Made by a program: the position numbers and the translations under genes. Below the pieces are notes generated by a model. That model searched no databases, had not been told where the DNA came from, and saw only the letters and a list, made by a program, of their open reading frames with translations. This document shows, piece by piece, positions 13,024 to 20,800 of a stretch of DNA of 34,286 bases. Source of the stretch: a virus; the IMG/VR virus record IMGVR_UViG_3300042484_000337, positions 1-34,286 of that record, one strand, 5' to 3'. The first letter of the stretch is position 1. The number at the start of each line of letters is the position of its first letter.

Positions 13024-14109
13024 ATGGCTCCTGATTATTCGGAGCGTTGGGCTAAGGCGGGGCGGGGCGAACTTATCGCTCCGCCCTCCTCGTCTAAGGC
13101 TTCATACAACTATTATGTTCCCTTAGTAAAAGCAGCAGACGATTATGTGCACTGGGCACAAACACCACACGAACGCATCTACCTAGGGTTCCCTGAGATT
13201 GATGCACAAATGCGTGGTATAGCACCATCAGAAATGTGTTTAATTAACGGCTACAGTCACAGTGGTAAAACATTGGTGCTGTTACAAATCTTGGTTGCTA
13301 ACCGTGACAAGCGTGTAATTTACTTTTGTCCTGACGAACCACGAACCTTAACGCTGATTAAACTGGCTTGTATAACACACGGTATTGATGCCAATGTCCT
13401 TGAGACCAATGTGTCGTTAGGTGAACCTAGTAGTATTGCTTTGCTTCGTGAAACAGCGCAAGAGTTCTTTCCGAACCTTGCAGTGTTTGACCAGACCGTA
13501 TCCCTTATAGATATGGAACGAGCATTATCTGAGTACACTGATGTTATCGGTGACCCACAACTAATCGTTGTGGACTACTTAGATTTGATTACAGGTGGTG
13601 GCGAGGACATCCCATCCAAAGCAAACAGTATTAAGGCGTTTGGCAAGCGACATAATGTTCCACTTATGGTGTTGCATCAGTCGTCCCGTACTGCTGGTGC
13701 AGACGGCAAGAAAATGACGATTAGTTCAGGTGCTTTCGGTGGTGAACAACAAGCAACACACATTGTTGGTGTACGCCGTAAGCGATTTGAGATTGAGGGA
13801 TATATCCGTGACCTGCAAGAGAAACTTGATAGGGCTACTAACACGGAGCGTATTATAGAGAAAATAGAGTCAATGCAATATGACTTGCGTATCCATCAGG
13901 ATACGGTTACTGTGAACTTGGTTAAGTGTAAGCGTCCAGCATCTAAACTATTAGATGACATGGACTTCACTATAGAAGCAGGGACAGGCAGATTGAACCG
14001 TCTTGACAACGGTGTACTACCATACAAAGAGGACAGACCACTACCACCCACTATCGCAGAAATGGTTGATGCACAGTCAGAAGTAATAGACGCACTAGCA
14101 GATTGGTGA
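13024..14109 (+). CDS. DnaB-like / RecA-fold replicative helicase
   Basis: This 361-aa protein has a short N-terminus, then FPEIDAQMRGIAPSEM, Walker A GYSHSGKT at 76-83, a following strand with FCPDEP (catalytic-type E105), Walker B IVVDYLDLI at 181-189, and HQSSR at 218-222. This is the order of the DnaB/gp41 helicase domain. The usual N-terminal primase-binding domain is missing. The primase gene follows directly. It should unwind duplex DNA at the phage fork. Related RecA-fold recombinases are less likely because of the HQSSR motif. Confidence 0.85.
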   Translation: MAPDYSERWAKAGRGELIAPPSSSKASYNYYVPLVKAADDYVHWAQTPHERIYLGFPEIDAQMRGIAPSEMCLINGYSHSGKTLVLLQILVANRDKRVIYFCPDEPRTLTLIKLACITHGIDANVLETNVSLGEPSSIALLRETAQEFFPNLAVFDQTVSLIDMERALSEYTDVIGDPQLIVVDYLDLITGGGEDIPSKANSIKAFGKRHNVPLMVLHQSSRTAGADGKKMTISSGAFGGEQQATHIVGVRRKRFEIEGYIRDLQEKLDRATNTERIIEKIESMQYDLRIHQDTVTVNLVKCKRPASKLLDDMDFTIEAGTGRLNRLDNGVLPYKEDRPLPPTIAEMVDAQSEVIDALADW

Positions 14110-14112
14110 CAT

Positions 14113-15039
14113 ATGATACCTGATTACCTACTCACAGACTTCATAACCTTATTCAGAGGTCGTGGAGATGTTTACGGACATGACGAAGGGCGTTGTGTCA
14201 AAGAACCATTAACAAACGAAGTGTTCCAAAAGCATTTCAAAGACGAACCTATTGGTGTGTACCCTATGGTGCCACATCACGGCGAGTATTATGTTGCTTG
14301 GGGTTGCGTAGATTATGACACAACAGACGCTAAAGAGAACGCTATCAAACTTTACGATGCGTTAGAAGAAGCAGGCATTACATCTTGGATAGAGAAATCT
14401 AGAAGCAAGGGTTACCATGTTTGGGTATTCTCCGAACAGGCTGTCCATGCTACAGATATGCGTAACATGTTGCTTATGGCATCACAGGTAGCAGAAACAC
14501 CAACAACAGAAGTCAATCCCAAGCAGACAACACTTAAGCAAGGTCAGTACGGCAACTATGTTCGTTTACCTTTTGCACACATTGATGACAAGTACACAGA
14601 TAAACAGCGTATGATTTATCGTCAGCGTATCAACGACTGGCAACAGCCGTTGACACCAATGTTGTTCATTGACTTCGTTCGCAATGCTATGGAGAAGCGT
14701 GTATCTAGTGCAGACATCAAACGCATTGCCGACATGTATGTTCCACCAGTCACAACCACACCAGACATTACACCAGACTACGAGTATGATGCCACGCTAA
14801 GCGAGGCTATGGAGTCCCTAAGCCCTTTAGGTAAGGTTATCTGGCGTGATGGTCCACTAACAGGCAAAGACCGTTCCACCACACTAGCCAAACTTGGACA
14901 TGAGTCTGTTCGTTCAGGTCTTAATCCGTCACAAACCAAAACGATTCTGCGTACAGCAGACAAGCGTTGGGGTAAGTATCACATTCGTCCCAACGGCGAA
15001 TTAGAAATAGACAAACTAGTAGTCAGGGTACATTCATGA
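14113..15039 (+). CDS. AEP-superfamily DNA primase
   Basis: This 308-aa protein has the archaeo-eukaryotic primase signatures: VDYDTTD with D67 and D69, SRSKGYHVWVF with H102, EVNPKQ at 133-138, and GNYVRLPF at 147-154. These provide the metal-binding acids, the nucleotide-binding histidine and the closing motif. The C-terminal 100 residues are less conserved and may bind DNA or the helicase (GPLTGKDRSTTLAKLGHE). It follows the helicase, giving a helicase-primase pair as two separate proteins. It overlaps the next mini-gene by four bases (ATGA). Confidence 0.85.
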   Translation: MIPDYLLTDFITLFRGRGDVYGHDEGRCVKEPLTNEVFQKHFKDEPIGVYPMVPHHGEYYVAWGCVDYDTTDAKENAIKLYDALEEAGITSWIEKSRSKGYHVWVFSEQAVHATDMRNMLLMASQVAETPTTEVNPKQTTLKQGQYGNYVRLPFAHIDDKYTDKQRMIYRQRINDWQQPLTPMLFIDFVRNAMEKRVSSADIKRIADMYVPPVTTTPDITPDYEYDATLSEAMESLSPLGKVIWRDGPLTGKDRSTTLAKLGHESVRSGLNPSQTKTILRTADKRWGKYHIRPNGELEIDKLVVRVHS

Positions 15040-15209
15040 GCATAGAACAATCAAAGAAACGCAATGCACGGCATGGCGCATACAAGTTCTGGACTTCAAT
15101 TCCTAAAGCATCCGACATCAAAATTACCAAGGCTGATGGAACTATTACATATCAGAAAGTAAACAACAAGGTTTATGCGGCTAAGGTTATTCGTAAGGCA
15201 AAACCATGA
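15036..15209 (+). CDS. Small basic protein, 57 aa
   Basis: The frame runs from ATG 15036, overlapping the primase stop (ATGA), to TGA 15207-15209, overlapping the next start (ATGA). The protein is strongly basic: SIEQSKKRNARHGAYKFW, then DIKITKADGTITYQKV and KVIRKAKP. Both overlaps support it being real. It may bind nucleic acid and be coupled to the primase. No family is recognised. Confidence 0.65.
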   Translation: MSIEQSKKRNARHGAYKFWTSIPKASDIKITKADGTITYQKVNNKVYAAKVIRKAKP

Positions 15210-15787
15210 CAACAATTTTAGCAATCCAAGGTGACGGTTACGCTGCCATAGGTTCAGACTCCCAGTGGACCGATGATTATGGGCGTGTCGGGAAAATGGC
15301 GCAATCAAAAGTTGTGACATTGGGCAGATACCTAGTTGGTATCGCTGGCGACACGAGGGGAGCAAACATTGTGCAACACATGTTTGTTCCTCCAGCGTTA
15401 CCTGTCAAACTTTCAGGAAACAAACTAACAAACCTTATGGTAACACAATTCGTTCCCGCATTAAGAGACTGCCTAGAAAAGAATGGTGCAGGTCGCCCAC
15501 AATATGATGACCAGCCCGCACAATCAGCGAACGACATCCTAGTGTGCGCTAACGGTGTTATCTACCAAATTGATACAGACTATGGCACTGAGATAGATTC
15601 ATGTAATCTTTACGCTATAGGTTCTGGAGCGCATTATGGTTTGGGTGCATTGCAAGCGTTAATCGGTGCTAAGAAACCTTCCATTAATACTGCTAAGCAA
15701 ATCATTCTTAAATCGTTAAACATATCAGCGAAGTTTGATAGCGGTAGCGGTGCACCATTCTACACATTCTTGCAGGTTGCTAAGTAA
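15206..15787 (+). CDS. Proteasome-beta/HslV-like Ntn hydrolase
   Basis: This 193-aa protein starts MTTILAIQGDGYAAIGSDSQ. Removal of Met would leave Thr as the N-terminal nucleophile, with D18 at the place of the family Asp17 and K30 or K35 as the family Lys33. A later YAIGSGAHYGLGAL matches the beta-subunit motif G-S-G-x2-Y-x2-G-A-L. Family members are threonine proteases that form rings. No propeptide is present, as in HslV. No phage-coded ATPase partner of HslU type is seen, although the AAA+ gene is in the same operon direction. Protease activity is inferred. Confidence 0.8.
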   Translation: MTTILAIQGDGYAAIGSDSQWTDDYGRVGKMAQSKVVTLGRYLVGIAGDTRGANIVQHMFVPPALPVKLSGNKLTNLMVTQFVPALRDCLEKNGAGRPQYDDQPAQSANDILVCANGVIYQIDTDYGTEIDSCNLYAIGSGAHYGLGALQALIGAKKPSINTAKQIILKSLNISAKFDSGSGAPFYTFLQVAK

Positions 15788-16131
15788 TGTCATCACATTC
15801 TATATTCATTGAGATGAAACCCATACCCAAAGGTCGTCCAAGGATGACACGCCGAGGGCGTGTCTTTACACCACAAACAACTATAGATGCAGAAGTAATT
15901 GTGCGTGAAGCATGGACAGGACCTTGTTATGAAGGTGATGTAAGTTTGGTGTGCCAGTTCACTAAAGAAAGCGTAACTTTAACTGTCAGCGAAATATCAG
16001 AAGGAACATTAACAAAATCCACATTACGAGGAGACATAGATAACTATGTCAAGTTGTTGATGGACGGACTGAATGGAGTAGCATGGCAGGACGACAAGCA
16101 AGTGAAACTATTGATAGCAACAAAAGAGTGA
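15787..16131 (+). CDS. rusA: RusA-type Holliday junction resolvase
   Basis: This 114-aa protein has IPKGRPRMTRRGRVFTP at 13-29 and RGDIDNYVKLLMDGLNGVAW at 81-100, followed by DDKQV. Acids D83, D85, D102 and D103 match the RusA metal site, and the N-terminal K/R-rich block matches its DNA-binding loop. RusA cuts four-way junctions, helping phage DNA be packaged without branches. The length is near the family norm (about 120). The stop of the Ntn hydrolase overlaps its start (TAATG). Confidence 0.9.
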   Translation: MSSHSIFIEMKPIPKGRPRMTRRGRVFTPQTTIDAEVIVREAWTGPCYEGDVSLVCQFTKESVTLTVSEISEGTLTKSTLRGDIDNYVKLLMDGLNGVAWQDDKQVKLLIATKE

Positions 16132-16598
16132 ACCAATCCGATTATGATATTGCACCAAAACAATATGACTTCCACACAGATTTACGCTACGGTAAGAAAG
16201 GTGAGAAACTTGTTGAAGAGTTTCTTGAAACCCTTAGCGGTGGTGCGTTTGAAGTTAAGACAGACCGTTATCGTAATGGTCGTATGGTATTGGAAATGGA
16301 ACACAATCCCCGCAGACAAACAGACGAAACAGGTAAAGCGTTATGGAAAGCATCAGGCTTAGCAATTACCAAGGCACGCTGGTGGGTGTATGTTTATACG
16401 CTTGACGGTTCGTTTGTTATTGTGGATGTTCCACGCATTAAAAGATATCTTAAAGCCAACAAAGAAAGATTCAACCCCAAGAAATACCACGACTTTGCAC
16501 ACAGGAGCAGTAACCCATCCAAAGGATATCTATTACAACCAGAAGATGTAATGGACATGATGATTAACCCAGCATATGACACAGTACCCAAGTTATAA
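16083..16598 (+). CDS. Putative PD-(D/E)XK-like nuclease
   Basis: This protein has up to 171 aa. LRYGKKGEKLVEEFL is followed by FEVKTDRYRNGRMVLEMEH, giving an E-x-K core with a downstream acid, as in many small restriction-fold nucleases. An aromatic strand (KARWWVYVYTLDGSFVIVDV) and a basic helix (KRYLKANKERFNPKKY) follow. The start is uncertain: ATG 16083 lies inside rusA, while GTG 16128 would overlap the rusA stop (GTGA) but lacks a good ribosome binding site. Function is inferred from the fold pattern and the position beside RusA. Confidence 0.55.
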   Translation: MAGRQASETIDSNKRVNQSDYDIAPKQYDFHTDLRYGKKGEKLVEEFLETLSGGAFEVKTDRYRNGRMVLEMEHNPRRQTDETGKALWKASGLAITKARWWVYVYTLDGSFVIVDVPRIKRYLKANKERFNPKKYHDFAHRSSNPSKGYLLQPEDVMDMMINPAYDTVPKL

Positions 16599-16950
16599 CA
16601 ACCCACTATCAGACGGCAAGGACATTCCCGATGTAAGGGAATACGACCCAGATAGCACAGAGTGGCTTATGATGCCACATCAAATTGTTGTGCCCTTGGT
16701 TGACAACGATGAACTCATTGAACTTGTGCGCGACCTTCTGTCCACGCTAGATGACATTGACCAACAGATGATACAATTGATTTACTACGAAAGAAAAACA
16801 TTTCAAGAAGCAGCACAAATCATAGGAATACGAGCCAAGTCTCATGCTTGGCGCAAAACAAAAGCAGCAATGAAAAAACTGGAAGCCACATTACGAAGTG
16901 ATGTGGGACTAATGGAACTACTGGAGAAAAAATATGACATCCATAACTAG
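16576..16950 (+). CDS. Sigma-region-4-like helix-turn-helix protein
   Basis: This 124-aa protein has, at about 55-105, LLSTLDDIDQQMIQLIYYER and TFQEAAQIIGIRAKSHAWRK, then KAAMKKLEATLR. This is the region-4 pattern of ECF-type sigma factors: first helix ending in R, then the A-A-Q-x-x-G turn and the recognition helix. No region 2 is present, so it is not a complete sigma factor. It may be a late-gene regulator acting at the leftward operons. It starts inside the preceding gene, with 23 bases of overlap. Confidence 0.65.
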   Translation: MTQYPSYNNPLSDGKDIPDVREYDPDSTEWLMMPHQIVVPLVDNDELIELVRDLLSTLDDIDQQMIQLIYYERKTFQEAAQIIGIRAKSHAWRKTKAAMKKLEATLRSDVGLMELLEKKYDIHN

Positions 16951-17443
16951 AAAACATAACCACAAAAACTTTAACCAAGCAGCACAAGCAGCATATAACA
17001 CCATAACCTCTGAAGCAAAAACAACCTTATCAGACCCACAAAAGTTCACCCCAGTACAAACCTTTATCTCACGATGGGTTAAAGAATTATCCGAAGGCGA
17101 ATACAGTTCAGATGACACAGAGTTAGTTATCATGGTTGCTAAACGAGCAGGTGTAGAAGCAATGTACTGGCTAACAGAAAACCTAGGGACAACGATGCCA
17201 GACATCGTTGAAATCGTATGCAAAAAACAACATGACTACGGTCACCAAAACATCAACAACTTTGGTATCATCGGTGTTGGTATCAGACTGTGCGATAAAA
17301 TTGCACGAATTAAAAACCTAGAGAAAAGTGTTACCCCGCAAAACGAATCATTAATTGACTCATACATTGACATAGTAGGATACTCTATCATTGCTATAAT
17401 GTTAGGAGAAGATTCGTTTCAACTACAACTCAAAGCAGTGTGA
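16934..17443 (+). CDS. DUF1599-like (nucleotide-modification-associated) protein
   Basis: This 169-aa protein has KKQHDYGHQNINNFGIIGVG at 97-116, RLCDKIARIKNLE, then ESLIDSYIDIVGYSIIAIML at 138-157. The K-x-H-D-Y-G-x-x-N motif, DK-I-x-R-x-x-NL and the E-S-x-x-D-x-x-x-D-I-x-G-Y block are those of DUF1599, a family linked to phage nucleotide metabolism or modification and related in fold to MazG-like enzymes. The acidic residues could bind magnesium. No modified-base pathway partner is visible in the window. Confidence 0.75.
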   Translation: MTSITRKHNHKNFNQAAQAAYNTITSEAKTTLSDPQKFTPVQTFISRWVKELSEGEYSSDDTELVIMVAKRAGVEAMYWLTENLGTTMPDIVEIVCKKQHDYGHQNINNFGIIGVGIRLCDKIARIKNLEKSVTPQNESLIDSYIDIVGYSIIAIMLGEDSFQLQLKAV

Positions 17444-17444
17444 T

Positions 17445-17603
17445 ATGACCAAATCAAAAAAGTTAAATCTAGAAATATTGAACGAACAACTAACACACTT
17501 ACATGCGGAACTAACTAAGGCTGGCGCACCCAAGACTGCGGTGCGCCGTGTAGAAGATATAACTGTGTCTGTTAAATGGATAGAAGATATGTTCCATGAC
17601 TGA
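17445..17603 (+). CDS. Small phage protein, 52 aa
   Basis: The frame from ATG 17445 to TGA 17601-17603 starts one base after the upstream stop and overlaps the next start. The protein begins MTKSKKLNLEILNEQLTHLH, is helical and basic at first, then has AVRRVEDITVSVKWIEDMF. No known family is recognised. The tight fit between genes supports it. Confidence 0.6.
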   Translation: MTKSKKLNLEILNEQLTHLHAELTKAGAPKTAVRRVEDITVSVKWIEDMFHD

Positions 17604-17838
17604 GTTCAACTTTGACCCTGATGACATGACAGAACTGTCAGGAATATTTGCTGAAATGATAGCAGATAACGAGGACGGATTCATTATGGAGTTCGGCATA
17701 AGCCGACTCGCCGCTAAAGAAGTAGTTGACATGTGGAAACAAGCATCCAAAGGAAACAAACTAGCCCAAGCCGCATCATGGCTAGAGTACTCAAAAATTG
17801 TTAGCCAACTTGCTAAAGCATTAGAACAAGACAACTAA
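17596..17838 (+). CDS. Small acidic helical protein, 80 aa
   Basis: This 80-aa protein starts MTEFNFDPDDMTELSGIFAE, then helical segments (ISRLAAKEVVDMWKQASKG, AASWLEYSKIVSQLAKALEQ). It is the last rightward gene. Its stop TAA at 17836-17838 overlaps the stop of the leftward 1732-aa gene by three bases in opposite orientation, so the two transcription units collide here. The function is unknown. Confidence 0.65.
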   Translation: MTEFNFDPDDMTELSGIFAEMIADNEDGFIMEFGISRLAAKEVVDMWKQASKGNKLAQAASWLEYSKIVSQLAKALEQDN

Positions 17839-20800
17839 GGCTGTTCAACCTGACCAGTTTGCTTGGACTCTATAATACCTTTAAGTTCTTTCTCAAGGTC
17901 CTGTAAATTGTATTTACGCCTGATGGCTTCGCCACGCTGTTGCTGTTCGCCAATCTGACGATACGGTACACCAAACCAGTTCAACACATTACCCAACCAA
18001 CGCTCTTCAAGCGACTCTTTGCCACCCAACCTACCACCAGTTAAACGGAACGCTTGTGCCAGAGTCGGTAAAGCCTGCTCAATAATATAAGTAGCCTTAG
18101 GGTCAATCATCATCTTGCCGCTAGCGGGGTCAATGTCAGCCCACTGTGTACCAGTAAGATTATACATTAACTTAGCAACAGCAGACTCAACACCACGAGC
18201 AGTACGCTTATCACCAAACGGGATGTCCAACGCTACTTGTTTTCCGTACCACAGTTCAAACGGAACCCGCAACAGCGGGGTCGCCATACCCACTAAACCA
18301 CTAGGGGTGCCAATGTCTTTAATGTTTTGTGCCAAACGAACCATAGGCAAATCTGGTGTTATAACAGCATTAAGACCAGCACCCAAAGGACCAGCCTTCT
18401 GAATCCAACTAGGCACCATCAACTCACTGTTAACAGGAAACTGACGCTTAATATTTTCGTACTGAATATAAGCCTTAGGACGAGTGACCATTTGCGAAAC
18501 TTGCAAAGGGATATTGCGACTAGTCCACAACCAAAACGGAACATACTTTTTGGCTGTTTCATCTAGCGCAGACAAGTCAGTGTAATCAAAGTGAACACGG
18601 CGAATACGGGCAACAGCCTCATCAAAATCCATGCCACGCCGAACCGAATCCAACGCCATAGGAATACGCAAAGCGTTCTCAACAAAATCATTCTTACGGC
18701 TATAGAAACCTAGATACTTATTGCTATAACGAGTAATCACATTACCCTTAGCACCTTCAAGACTGAACGATGGTAAAGCCATATCATCACTTTGACCACG
18801 ACCAGTAGCAGCAACAATCCTTGAAACCAAATCTGCTTCAGCCATCTCGGCTTCAGTTGACAAACCTGCTCTAGACATCCAGTTAGCGTATGTATCACCA
18901 GAGATGCGCTTGCCTCTAGATTCAGCCTGTGCCCTAGCCCATTTCAATCCAACACCCATTTCGTCCAAGCCAACACCATCAGCGTAGTTCATGAACGCAC
19001 CAGAGAAACCGTTACGCATAAAGAAACCAACAGAAGCGGTAACATACCGCTTCCAATAGTTATTTAAATTGCTGGCATATTTTATCAACTTTGCCGATTC
19101 TTCGGAGTCACGCAACTTCTTAAGATTAGGTCCCCATTTTGCGGCAACCTCATCAGGGACTTGAACACCCATACCTTTAAGAACTTCCCAACCACGCTCA
19201 GCATCCTCAAAAATAATCTTGCCAATCTCACCAGACTCAGCCTTGGTGAGTTTCAAATAGTTGTCAGCGATTTCATTATCAATTTTGCCTAATTCAATTT
19301 CACCAATATGAATCAAACCTACAATACGGTCATAAGCATCTCTTAAAGCAGGGTCAAAATCCAGCAATGGGCTATTACCAACTGCTTTCTCAACTTGCCT
19401 AACCCAAGCAGCATTAGAAGCACCAGTAGAACCCTTAGCAGGCTTACGGGTTAACAAAAGTTTAACACCTTCAACTTCGTTTTCAATCATGTTACCCATA
19501 GTGCCATCCCAGTTGTCCATAGCACGAGCATTATCCAACACAAGGGGCAGACGCTCTTCAAGCGTCATACGCATAGAATTAGCCTCTTCGCTTAAACCAT
19601 ACTCGTTAGATAAAACTGATTCAATTTGACGGTCAACATTGTTGGCTTCTCTAGCGAGGACAGAATCCATTTGAGCAAGTTGTTTCCTTGCTTTCTTAAC
19701 CGACATGTCCTTGCCATCAAAACGAATAGTTTCGGTGGAGCGCATACGCTCCGCCAAATCATCAGCAGGATTAATTAAAGTGTCCAACTCTTTAGCAAGA
19801 CTATCTCGTGCTTCCTGCATAGCCTGAAGGTCAATACCCTCAGTGCGCAAAGAATCACCTCTGGACATCAAATCAATTTCATAAGATTCTTTAGACCCAC
19901 GCAAAATGTTTTCTGCCAAAGGATTATCCATAACAGTTTGCCACTCATCGGTTACACCAAAACCAACCCTTGGGGTTGGTGTATCCTTAGGAAGTAGTAC
20001 AGCCCACTCGGAACCAATATCCTCCATGTCAGGGAAAACGGTTCGCATAGGAACAAGAGTTCCCTTAAAGCCACTATCAACAGCATCATCGGTTAACCCT
20101 CTAAGGAAATCATTAACCATACCACGAGCAACATTATCGCTATTCTCAATAGAATATTCTGCTGCAACTTGCTGAAAGTTGTTTTGTAACCAACCAAAAA
20201 AACTTTCAATTTCAAAACTAGTAAGGTCAGCACCCTGCTCAACAGCGTCATCAACCATTCTAGTAAAATCTAAGAAACCTTCAAGTAAGTCAGCCTTGGC
20301 TGGACTTACAATACGCAAAGTTTCCGAAATCTCACCAGTGTTAAACACCTCATCAACAACACCAGCCCAAGTTGGGTCCTCAATACCAGTTTCACGAAAC
20401 ACTCTTGCTACAGTATCCGAAACAGTTTCTGGTGAAACAACCTGTTGCATCATTTCCGCATTACGAAAATCAACCAAATCCTCTTCGGGAATAGCATGAC
20501 CCATCAAACTATCTGGAACACGACTGAAAGTACCAAACTCATCATCAACAGGTTTAGTTGTCCACACCTGAAATGGTGCCTCAACATCTGTCGCATCAGG
20601 AACAGAACCCCAAATCACACCATCATTAGCATAACTAGCACCCTCACGGACATCGCTAAGAACACGAACACCTTCAAGTTCAATATCAACTTTATCTAAT
20701 TCTTCAACAATGCGATTACGACTAGCATCAAACTCGGCACCAGCAGGCATTTCATCTAATGTTGCACGCAACTGATTACGCCTAGCCAATAATCTTGCTT

